A stretch of 64,000 nt of DNA from Chenggangzhangella methanolivorans (lineage in GTDB: Bacteria > Pseudomonadota > Alphaproteobacteria > Rhizobiales > Methylopilaceae). Under the pieces are notes generated by a model. That model was given only the letters and a program-made list of their open reading frames with translations. It was not told where the DNA came from and ran no database searches. Of the stretch, positions 56,953 through 64,000 are shown in pieces; the stretch's first letter is position 1, and each line of letters begins with the position of its first letter. Both the position numbers and the translations under genes were made by a program. The stretch lies in assembly GCF_019797865.1 (NCBI RefSeq), contig NZ_CP081869.1, positions 1,488,001 through 1,552,000 on the forward strand, in the 5' to 3' direction.

Positions 56953-58320
56953 ATGGCCTTCTCCGCCTTCAAGACGCTCCGCGGTCGCATCGCGCTGCTG
57001 CTGGTGGCCGCCAATCTTCCGGTGATGGCGCTCGCGGTCGCGATCGGCGTCAACCAGTCGAAGATGTCGGATCTCGCCGACCGCGACCGTCTCGTCCAGG
57101 CCGCTTCGCTGGTCGCCGCGCGCGCGATGAACGTCGGCGACGCCACGATCGCCGGGGCCGCGCGCGATTCCGTGTTCCGCGACCGCAGCTCGCGGTCGGA
57201 GATCGCGGCCGCGATCGTGCGTCCGGACGGCGCGGTGCTGGCGCAGGACGTCGAGGTCGCGCCCTTTGGCGAAAAGTGGCTGCCGCAGGACGGGCTTCCC
57301 ACCACCTCGATCAACCGCGACGGACGCATCCTGAAGGCGCGCGGCGCCGACGGCCGCGCCTATCGCTACGCGGTGGCGCCGGTGAAGTCCGGCGACGCGC
57401 TCGCGATCGTGGCCTCGCCCTTCGATCTCCTCGCCCGTTCGAAGACCCAGTGGCTGCTGCTCGCCCTCGCTTTGCCGGCCCTGATGATCCTGCTCTGCGT
57501 CGGCCTCGTGCTGTTCGGCATCGAGCGGTTCGTGCTGCGCTGGATCCGCGCGTTGCGGGCTGCGGCCGCGGCGTCCGACGGCGGGGCGCTGCAGCCCTCG
57601 ACGGGGGCGCTGAAAGGCGCGCCGGACGAGTTGATGGAGCTCGGCGACGCGCTCGGCGCGATGTCCTCGCGCGTCGAGGAGCGCTCGCGCGCGCTGACCT
57701 CGGCGGTCGAGGAGCGCGACAAGCTGCTGCGCGAGCTGCATCACCGCGTGAAGAACAATTTCCAGATGATCGCGAGCCTGCTGGCGCTCCAGCGGCAGGA
57801 GGCGCCCGAGACGCTGAGCGCGATCTTGCGCCCGCCCGAGGACCGCGTGCGCGCCATGGCCGCGGCCTACAAGGTCTCCTATTCGTCCGGGGAGATCGGC
57901 CATGTCGACGTCGCGGCGCTCGTGCGCGACGTCGCGAGCCAGGCGCGGCAGGCCGGCGGATCTCGCCATTTCGAGGTTTCGGCCCAGTTCGGAAAGGACG
58001 CCGGCGAGATCGATCTCGACCGCGCGGTTTCGCTCGCGCTGCTCGTGATGGAGCTGCTGACCGCCGCCGCCAGCGCCACCCAAGCCGCGACCGTCGTCGG
58101 CGCGAAAGGCGAGAACGGCAAGCTCCCGCTGGTGATCTCCGGGCCGTCCGCGGGGTGGCTTCCCGAAACCGGCCTCTCGCAGCGGCTGATCCGCGCCTAT
58201 GCCGATCAGCTCGGGACTTCGGTCGACGAGCTCGAGGACGGCTCGGTGCGCATCTTCGCGCCGCTCGCCTCCGACAAGCCGACGATCGGCATGAACCCGC
58301 GCGGCGCGAAAGTCGGGTAA
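56953..58320 (+). CDS. Membrane HisKA_2 sensor kinase-like protein with degenerate ATPase domain
   Basis: 455 residues. Membrane helix 1 (IALLLVAANLPVMALAVAIG), a periplasmic sensor domain of about 130 residues, helix 2 (WLLLALALPALMILLCVGLV), a HAMP-like segment, then the intact HisKA_2 box LLRELHHRVKNNFQMIASLL with His264. The C-terminal ATPase-like region is altered. The N-box position reads LVMELLTAAASATQ, with Ala371 in place of the essential Asn, and no canonical DDG or GxG loop is visible; only the last helix GLSQRLIRAYADQLG is family-like. The position after ecfG fits a PhyK-type regulator of PhyR, but catalysis is doubtful. Confidence 0.85.
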   Translation: MAFSAFKTLRGRIALLLVAANLPVMALAVAIGVNQSKMSDLADRDRLVQAASLVAARAMNVGDATIAGAARDSVFRDRSSRSEIAAAIVRPDGAVLAQDVEVAPFGEKWLPQDGLPTTSINRDGRILKARGADGRAYRYAVAPVKSGDALAIVASPFDLLARSKTQWLLLALALPALMILLCVGLVLFGIERFVLRWIRALRAAAAASDGGALQPSTGALKGAPDELMELGDALGAMSSRVEERSRALTSAVEERDKLLRELHHRVKNNFQMIASLLALQRQEAPETLSAILRPPEDRVRAMAAAYKVSYSSGEIGHVDVAALVRDVASQARQAGGSRHFEVSAQFGKDAGEIDLDRAVSLALLVMELLTAAASATQAATVVGAKGENGKLPLVISGPSAGWLPETGLSQRLIRAYADQLGTSVDELEDGSVRIFAPLASDKPTIGMNPRGAKVG

Positions 58321-58393
58321 GCCCGCCGTCGACGCCACGGGCGCGCAGCATCCCGCTTGCCGCTGGGCGCCTGGCCGCATTACATCCGCGGCC

Positions 58394-60207
58394 ATGGCTC
58401 CTCCCCCTCTGCTGCTCCTCAAAGACATCCGCCTGACCTTCGGCGGCCGCCCGCTGCTCGACGGGGCCGAGATCTCGGTCTCGCCCGGCGAACGGCTGGG
58501 GCTCGTCGGCCGCAACGGCTCGGGCAAGTCGACGCTGCTCAAGATCGCCGCCGGCGCGATCGAGCCGGACGACGGCACGCGCTTCCTGCAGCCGGGCTCG
58601 ACCATCCGCTACCTCGCGCAGGAGCCAGACTTCTCGGGCTTCTCGACCGCGCTTTCCTATGTCGAGGCGGGGCTCGCGCCCGGCGACGACTCCCATCGCG
58701 GCGTCTATCTGCTCGACTCGCTCGGCGTGGCGGCGGACCGCGACCCCACGAAGCTTTCGGGCGGCGAGGCCCGCCGCGTCGCGCTCGCCCGCACGCTCGC
58801 GCCCGAGCCCGACGTGCTGCTGCTCGACGAGCCCACCAACCATCTCGACCTCCCCGCCATCGAATGGCTGGAGGAGGAGCTGCGCGCGTCTCGCTCGGCG
58901 CTGGTGCTGATCAGCCACGACCGGCGCTTCCTCGAGACGCTGACGCGGGCGACGCTGTGGCTCGACCGCGGCCGCACGCGAAAGCTCGGCCAGGGCTTCG
59001 CCGCCTTCGAGGCCTGGCGCGACGACACGCTCGCGCAGGAGGAGGTCGAGCGGCACAAGCTCGACCGCCGCATCGAGATGGAGAAGGACTGGCTGCGCTA
59101 CGGCGTCACCGGCCGGCGCAAGCGCAACATGGGCCGCATGCGCCGCCTCGACGACATGCGCGAGGAGCGCCGCACCGCCGTCAAGGCGACGGGGACAGTG
59201 ACGCTCACCACCACCGAGGCCCAGAGCTCCGGCGCGCTGGTGGTCGAGGCGATCTCGGTCTCGAAGGCCTATGGCGACCGGCCGATCGTCAAGGAGTTCT
59301 CGACCCGCATCGCCCGCGGCAACCGCATCGGGCTCGTCGGCGCCAACGGCGCCGGCAAGACGACGCTGATCAACCTGCTGACCGGCGCGCTTGAGCCCGA
59401 CCAGGGCAAGGTCAAGATCGGCGCGAGCGTCGAGATCGCGTCGATCGACCAGCGCCGCGCGAGCCTCGACCCGAACATGAGCCTCAAGGACGCGCTGACG
59501 GGCGGCGGCGGCGACACGGTGGACGTGGGCGGCGGCACGAAGCACGTCGTGAGCTACATGAAGGACTTTCTGTTCGGCCCCGAGCAGGCCGGCTCGCCCG
59601 TCCATGCGCTGTCGGGCGGCGAGCGCGGCCGCCTGCTGCTGGCGCGCGCGTTGGCGAAGCCCGCCAACCTCCTGGTGCTCGACGAGCCCACCAACGATCT
59701 CGACCTCGAGACGCTCGACCTCCTTCAGGAGATGATCGCCGACCATCCCGGCACCGTAATCCTCGTCAGCCATGATCGCGACTTCCTCGACCGCACCGTG
59801 GAGGCGGTGATCGTCTCGGAGGGCGAGGGACGCTGGGTGGAGTACGCCGGCGGCTATTCGGACATGGTCTCCCAGCGCGGCCGGGGGGTCGACGCCAAGC
59901 AGGCGGCGAGCGCGGCCGCGAAAAAGGAGCGCGACGACGCGCCGAAGCAGGCCGCGGCCCGCAGGCGAAGAAAAAGCTGTCGTTCAAGGATCAGCACGCG
60001 CTCGACACGCTGCCCGGCGTGATCGCGAAGCTGGAGACGGAAATCGCGAAACTCGAAAAGACGCTCGCGGACCCCGCGCTCTATTCGCGCGACCCGAAGG
60101 CGTTCGAGACCGCGACCGCGACGCTCGGGGCCAAGGCCAAGGAGCGATCCGAGGCCGAGGACCGCTGGCTGGAGCTCGAAATGATGCGCGAGGAGCTCGC
60201 CGGATGA
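58394..60207 (+). CDS. ABC-F family ATPase, Uup-like (one frameshift)
   Basis: About 604 residues with two ABC domains. First: Walker A VGRNGSGKSTLL, signature KLSGGEARRVALAR, Walker B VLLLDEPTNHLD. Second: VGANGAGKTTLI, ALSGGERGRLLLAR, LLVLDEPTNDLD. Between them lies the ABC-F linker (MEKDWLRYGVTGRRKRNMGR). After a one-base lesion near 59958 comes a C-terminal coiled coil (LSFKDQHALDTLPGVIAKLE, ALYSRDPKAF) typical of Uup. No membrane domains. Uup-type proteins act on ribosomes or nucleic acid branch structures. Confidence 0.94.
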
Positions 60208-60219
60208 GGCGGGACGCCC

Positions 60220-60335
60220 GCCCTTCCCCTCTCGCGCTTGCGGGAGAGAGTAAGGGAGAGGGTCAGTCCTTGACCCTGCCTGCTCTCGACGCCCCCTCAT
60301 CCTCACCTTCTCCCGCAAGCGGGAGAAGGGCGCAT
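60220..60335. repeat. Intergenic repeat with GCGGGAGAAGG hairpin
   Basis: CCTTCTCCCGC-AA-GCGGGAGAAGG at 60306-60329 is a perfect 11-base hairpin. A related CCCTCTCGCGCTTGCGGGAG lies on the left at about 60222-60244. This CTCCCGCAAGCGGGAG element is one of the most widespread bacterial intergenic repeats. It fills the gap between the ABC-F and methyltransferase genes. Confidence 0.75.
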
Positions 60336-60362
60336 CGACGTCGCGCCACTTCAGGCTGAGAC

Positions 60363-61172
60363 ATCGCCCTGCCCGCCCCCCTTCCCATCCACGACCCCGA
60401 CGATCCGCGCATCGCGCCTTACCGCGCCGTCCGCGAGCGCGACGTCGTGGGGCGCGGCGAGCGTTTCGTCGGCGAAGGCGAGGTTGTGCTGCGCCTGCTG
60501 CTCGCGCCGGACTGCCGGCATGAGGTCGAGAGCGTGTTGGTGTCCGAGCGGCGCATCGAGGGGCTTGGCGACCTGCTGGCGCCGCTTCCGCCCGAAACGC
60601 CGCTCTATGTCGCCGACCAGGCGGTGATGGACGCCGTCGTCGGCTTCCACATCCACCGCGGCGTGCTGGCGATCGGCCGCCGCGCGCCGGCGCTGGGCGC
60701 CGCGGAGCTTCTGGCGAGCCTGCCCGAACGCGCGCTGGTCGTGGCGCTTGTCGGCGTCTCGAACCACGACAATGTCGGCGCGATCTTCCGCAACGCGGCC
60801 GCCTTCGGGGCCGACGCCGTGCTGCTCGACGCATCGAGCTGCGATCCGCTCTACCGCAAGGCCATCCGCGTTTCGGTCGGCGCGAGCCTCATCACGCCCT
60901 TCGCCCGCGGCGGAACAGGCTCCGAAATGCTCGACGCGCTCGAGGCGGCGGGCTTCGAGACGCTGGCGCTCAGCCCTGCGGGCGCGGTGCGGCTCGGGGA
61001 CGTGGAACGGGCTCCCCGCGCCGCGCTGATGCTCGGAGCCGAGGGTCCAGGGCTGCCCGAGAGCTTGATGGCGCGAGCCAAGACCGTGCGGATCGACATG
61101 GCGGCGGGCTTCGACAGCCTCAACGTCGCGACCACGGGCGCGGTCGCGCTCTATGCGCTGACGCGAGGGTGA
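60363..61172 (+). CDS. TrmH/SpoU-family RNA 2'-O-methyltransferase (start uncertain)
   Basis: Family sequence begins right after an in-frame TGA at 60357 (PLPIHDPDDPRIAPYRAVRE, GRGERFVGEGEVVLRLLL) but no ATG or GTG is available until GTG 60447, so a base is probably wrong near 60360. Substrate-binding N-terminal domain, then the SPOUT knot: VGVSNHDNVGAIFRNAAAFG, AIRVSVGASLITPF, MLGAEGPGLPESL and FDSLNVATTGAVALYAL. About 270 residues. Methylates a ribose in rRNA or tRNA; the site is unknown. Confidence 0.88.
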   Translation: MALPAPLPIHDPDDPRIAPYRAVRERDVVGRGERFVGEGEVVLRLLLAPDCRHEVESVLVSERRIEGLGDLLAPLPPETPLYVADQAVMDAVVGFHIHRGVLAIGRRAPALGAAELLASLPERALVVALVGVSNHDNVGAIFRNAAAFGADAVLLDASSCDPLYRKAIRVSVGASLITPFARGGTGSEMLDALEAAGFETLALSPAGAVRLGDVERAPRAALMLGAEGPGLPESLMARAKTVRIDMAAGFDSLNVATTGAVALYALTRG

Positions 61173-61180
61173 GACGCCGC

Positions 61181-61210
61181 CGTCATACCGGGCCGAAGCC
61201 GGGCATGACG
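61181..61210. repeat. Short palindromic repeat GTCAT-CCGGG
   Basis: CGTCATACCGGGC and GCCGGGCATGACG flank CGAA, a near-perfect inverted repeat 8 bases after the methyltransferase stop. Same family as the diverged element near 34565. May also act as a terminator between convergent genes. Confidence 0.7.
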
Positions 61211-61239
61211 GAGAACTCGTCGGCTTAAATCAAGCCGGC

Positions 61240-62022
61240 TCAGCTTCTGCGGGCGCGCGACACCATCGTACGGAAGGAGCGCGACTCCGGATCGAGCACG
61301 GCCATGAACACGGTCGAGTTGCAGAGGTTCTTGCGCCGCACGATCGCGATCACGATGCCCCAGAGGCCGCCCGACGAGATCACCGGGCCGCCGCTGTCGC
61401 CGCGGCAGATCGAGCCGCCCGCGGCGCCGAGCGCCACCGCGGTCGGGCCCTTGGTGACGACCTCGGCCGAGACCCGCGCCATGCGCAGCTGCCCGCCCGA
61501 GGCCTCGTCGGCCGGCACCCGCAGGCCGGCGCCCGCCAGGATCGACTTCGCCTTGGCGGCCTCGACGGAGTTGCGCGACAGCGCGATCGGCTGGCGGTCC
61601 TTGGGGGCGGGCTCGGCGAGCCTGAGCACCGCAAGGTCGGCGCCCAGAAGCTCCGGGCTCGGGTTCTCGGCGGAGGCGCGGCCGGCGTAGTCGGGATGGA
61701 GCGCGCCGGAGGCCACCTGGATCGTGGCCGCGACCTTGTTCGACTTGTCGAAGAACTGCGCCACCACGAGGCTCGGGCCGCCGAGATCGGACAGGCAATG
61801 GCCGGCCGTCAGCACCAACTGGCGCTCGATCAGCACGCCGGTGCAGTTGCCGACCTGCGCCTTGTTGCGGCCCGACGGGGTGAGGCTCGTGATGAACACG
61901 GTCGCGCGGGTCAGTCGGTCGCCGGCGCGCGCGGGCGATCCCCCCGAAAGCGCCATGGCGGGGCTCGCGACGGTGACGACAAGGCTCAGAGCGGCGAGGA
62001 GCCGCCAGGCGGACAAACGCAT
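61240..62022 (-). CDS. Exported trypsin-like serine protease, first of two
   Basis: 260 residues from ATG 62022. Signal peptide (LSAWRLLAALSLVVTVASPA). Chymotrypsin-fold triad: His in LVLTAGHCLSD, Asp in GADLAVLRLAEP and Ser in CRGDSGGPVIS. Several Cys positions (GNCTG, GHC, SICRG, NLCNS) allow two disulfides. The activation segment is short. It shares domain plan with the next gene upstream but differs in sequence, suggesting an old duplication. Substrate unknown. Confidence 0.9.
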   Translation of the reverse strand: MRLSAWRLLAALSLVVTVASPAMALSGGSPARAGDRLTRATVFITSLTPSGRNKAQVGNCTGVLIERQLVLTAGHCLSDLGGPSLVVAQFFDKSNKVAATIQVASGALHPDYAGRASAENPSPELLGADLAVLRLAEPAPKDRQPIALSRNSVEAAKAKSILAGAGLRVPADEASGGQLRMARVSAEVVTKGPTAVALGAAGGSICRGDSGGPVISSGGLWGIVIAIVRRKNLCNSTVFMAVLDPESRSFRTMVSRARRS

Positions 62023-62172
62023 ACCGGAATCCCGTACGAGGCCGCGGCGACGCGCGGCGACCCATCCTGTTACGGCCACCTTGGCACGTCCCTCCGGCGC
62101 GGCGCGAACACGAATTGGCGCTCCGGCCATACGGGCGCCGTCCTGTGTCCGTCGCGCGACAACGAGCCGTCG

Positions 62173-62934
62173 TCAGGGACGACCGACCGCCGCGCGCATG
62201 GCGCGAAAGCCCTCATGGTCGGGATCGACGGGGGTGATCGCGATCCGCGTCCCGCAGCCGCCCTTGGGCTTCAGAACGGCCGAGACCACGCCCCAGAGCG
62301 CCGGTGATCCGTCCGCCGCGACCGCGACCGCAGGTCCCCCGCTGTCGCCGCCGCACACCGTCTTCGAGGCGGTCGCGAACACCACATGGGCGCCCGATCC
62401 CGTCGAGGCGCGCACGGACGAAAGCGTCGCGCTCTTCATCACGCCGGACCGGCCGCCCGGCGCCGTCGCCCCCGCGCCCGAGATCGCGCCGCCGATGCTC
62501 CGCCCGAGAACGAGCGGACGCACGGCCGCGACCGGCTCGGCGAGACGGATCAGCGCCATGTCCGCGGCGATTTCGCGCTGGCGCGTCTCCGGGTCGCCGT
62601 CCTTGTCCTTCCAGCCGGGGACATGGCCCGGAAAGCGCGCGATCGCCCGGGCGAGCAGCGGCTTCGGAACGGGCTTGCCGTCACGATAGGCGAAGACCGC
62701 GACGCGGGCCGGACCCGCGGCTCCGTCGAGGCAGTGCCCGGAGGTCAGCACGAGGTCGGGCGCGATGAAGGCGCCGCTGCATTCAGCGACCCTGGCGCGG
62801 CCGTCGGCGGTAGGCTCGACCGCCTGCACCGAAACCGTCGAGGACACGGGCGAGCCCTCGGTTTGCGCGGCGGCGGGCGCGGAAATCAGCACCGCGAGAG
62901 CGAGGGCGGCGAGCGGGCGCAAAACGTCGCGCAT
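62173..62934 (-). CDS. Exported trypsin-like serine protease, second of two
   Basis: 253 residues from ATG 62934 (a TTG two codons earlier is less likely). Signal peptide (VLRPLAALALAVLISAPAAA). Triad: His in LVLTSGHCLDG, Asp in ADMALIRLAEP and Ser in CGGDSGGPAVA. The insertion between His and Asp (FPGHVPGWKDKDGDPETRQR) is longer than in its neighbour. The two protease genes are 150 bases apart on the same strand; the second is divergent from tolQ. Confidence 0.9.
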   Translation of the reverse strand: MRDVLRPLAALALAVLISAPAAAQTEGSPVSSTVSVQAVEPTADGRARVAECSGAFIAPDLVLTSGHCLDGAAGPARVAVFAYRDGKPVPKPLLARAIARFPGHVPGWKDKDGDPETRQREIAADMALIRLAEPVAAVRPLVLGRSIGGAISGAGATAPGGRSGVMKSATLSSVRASTGSGAHVVFATASKTVCGGDSGGPAVAVAADGSPALWGVVSAVLKPKGGCGTRIAITPVDPDHEGFRAMRAAVGRP

Positions 62935-63159
62935 CTGCAACAGAGAGCCTCCGGTAACGCTGTCTTAACCTTGACGAGCGATGAACGAGCCTAGCCCTGC
63001 GGGATCGGGTCGCAGTTTCAACACATTGACGCGCCAAAGGCGCGGACGCTCCGAGCCTCAAGGTCGATCGACGCGGCGGCCACGGTCCCTGAAGGACCGC
63101 GGCGCCCGGGTCGCGGCGCTTGCGGCCCCCGGCCGCGAGGACTGGAGACGACGAAGACG

Positions 63160-63837
63160 ATGCCGACCCCCGACATGTCGCTGTGGGGCCTGTTCCTCCA
63201 GGCCGCTCTGATCGTCAAGCTTGTTATGCTCGGCCTGCTCGCCGCGTCCGTGTGGTGCTGGGCGATCGTGATCGACAAGCAGCTGCTGTTCTCGCGCAAC
63301 AAGCGCAACATGGATAAGTTCGAGACCATCTTCTGGTCCGGCCAGAGCCTCGAGGACCTCTACCGCTCGCTGCTGAACCGTCCGAACTCCGGCATGGCGG
63401 CCCTGTTCGTGGCCGCGATGCGCGAATGGAAGCGCTCCTACGAGAGCGGCTCGCGCTCGGTCGCCGGCCTTCAGCAGCGCATCGACAAGGTTCTGGACGT
63501 CACCATCGCCCGCGAGGTCGAGCGGCTGGAGTCGAAGCTTCTCGTGCTCGCGACCGTCGGTTCGGCCGGCCCGTTCATCGGCCTCTTCGGCACGGTGTGG
63601 GGCATCATGACCTCGTTCCAGTCGATCGCGGCCTCGAAGAACACCTCGCTCGCGGTCGTGGCGCCCGGCATCGCGGAGGCGCTGTTCGCCACCGCCATCG
63701 GCCTGATCGCCGCCATTCCGGCGGTCATTTTCTACAACAAGTTCTCCAACCAGGTGACGCGCCAGGCGTCGCGGATGGAAGGCTTCGCCGACGAGTTCTC
63801 GGCGATCCTGTCCCGCCAGATCGACGAGCGGGGCTGA
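63160..63837 (+). CDS. tolQ: TolQ, inner-membrane proton-channel subunit of Tol-Pal
   Basis: 225 residues from ATG 63160 (MPTPDMSLWG). Three membrane helices: LFLQAALIVKLVMLGLLAAS, VLATVGSAGPFIGLFGTVWG and IAEALFATAIGLIAAIPAVI. The last two carry the conserved channel sequences GPFIGLFGTVWGIM and ALFATAIGLIAAIPA, and the cytoplasmic loop holds AREVERLESKL. MotA/TolQ/ExbB family; choice of TolQ rests on length and overall sequence. No ybgC precedes it, unlike many proteobacterial tol operons. Confidence 0.93.
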   Translation: MPTPDMSLWGLFLQAALIVKLVMLGLLAASVWCWAIVIDKQLLFSRNKRNMDKFETIFWSGQSLEDLYRSLLNRPNSGMAALFVAAMREWKRSYESGSRSVAGLQQRIDKVLDVTIAREVERLESKLLVLATVGSAGPFIGLFGTVWGIMTSFQSIAASKNTSLAVVAPGIAEALFATAIGLIAAIPAVIFYNKFSNQVTRQASRMEGFADEFSAILSRQIDERG

Positions 63838-63841
63838 TCCC

Positions 63842-64000
63842 ATGGGCATGAGCGGAGGCGGAGGATCGGCAGGCGCCCACGGCGCGCGGCGGCGACGCCG
63901 CAGCCAGGTCATGGCCGAGATCAACATGACGCCGATGGTCGACGTCATGCTGGTGCTGCTCATCATCTTCATGGTGTCGGCGCCGCTGCTGACCGTCGGC
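63842..64000 (+). CDS. tolR: TolR, N-terminal part (cut by window end)
   Basis: Starts at ATG 63842, 4 bases after tolQ. A Gly- and Arg-rich N-terminus (residues 1-22) precedes AEINMTPMVDVMLVLLIIFM with the proton-pathway Asp, the hallmark of TolR/ExbD. The window stops at residue 53. Confidence 0.93.
   Translation, partial: MGMSGGGGSAGAHGARRRRRSQVMAEINMTPMVDVMLVLLIIFMVSAPLLTVG

Overview
The window reads as chromosomal DNA of a high-GC alphaproteobacterium of the order Hyphomicrobiales (Rhizobiales). The evidence is a NepR/EcfG/PhyR general stress response locus, a petABC-trmL-hemF divergon, a FeuP/FeuQ (PhoP/PhoQ)-type two-component pair, an OpgC acyltransferase, the MoxR/DUF58/DUF4159 aerotolerance-like operon divergent from DUF1285-NUDIX-DUF6111-cca, and several families of palindromic intergenic repeats typical of this order. 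The genus cannot be fixed from the sequence; a Methylopila/Hansschlegelia-like methylotroph is only a guess. I saw no rRNA, tRNA, CRISPR array, insertion sequence or prophage.

Layout. 1-3.0 kb (minus): ybjN-like, ubiK-like, sensor kinase and response regulator, with a divergent secreted protein at 3.2 kb. 3.7-10.9 kb: a maleylacetoacetate isomerase-like GST, a small secreted protein with a strong terminator, lgt-midA-pgeF, prs and a PAS-PAS-GGDEF-EAL protein. 11.2-18.8 kb: an M20 peptidase, a LysR regulator divergent from pdxI, rplY-pth, a VapBC-like toxin-antitoxin pair, ychF and two MaoC-type hydratases. 18.8-24.7 kb: mtnP, the cytochrome bc1 operon petABC, then divergent trmL-hemF and a GST. 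24.6-34.5 kb: cca-DUF6111-NUDIX-DUF1285 (minus) against the five-component MoxR/DUF58/DUF4159 operon (plus). 34.8-40.5 kb: marC, small membrane and secreted proteins, GNAT, a secreted tandem Tudor-like protein, a glutathionyl-hydroquinone reductase, NUDIX and a phosphoesterase. 40.5-49.7 kb (minus): pyruvate carboxylase, an SCO copper chaperone coupled to a galactose-oxidase-type copper radical oxidase, OpgC and an MFS transporter. 49.9-53.3 kb: an M6-like metalloprotease, galE and a Crp/Fnr regulator. 53.4-58.3 kb: a rearranged general stress response locus (HisKA_2-like protein, phyR, dps, small membrane protein, nepR, ecfG, membrane HisKA_2 kinase). 58.4-64 kb: an ABC-F ATPase, a TrmH-type methyltransferase, two exported trypsin-like proteases, tolQ and the start of tolR.

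About half of the clearly conserved genes, including petA, petB, petC, hemF, trmL, cca and pyc, are broken by single-base shifts, while others are intact over 2 kb. Every broken gene continues as recognisable homologous protein in the next frame. I therefore treat most of these as uncorrected single-base sequence errors and annotate across them, not as pseudogenes.

Most noteworthy: a complete fungal-type galactose oxidase active site in an operon with its likely copper chaperone, and a general stress locus flanked by two HisKA_2 proteins that keep the phospho-histidine but have lost the N-box asparagine.
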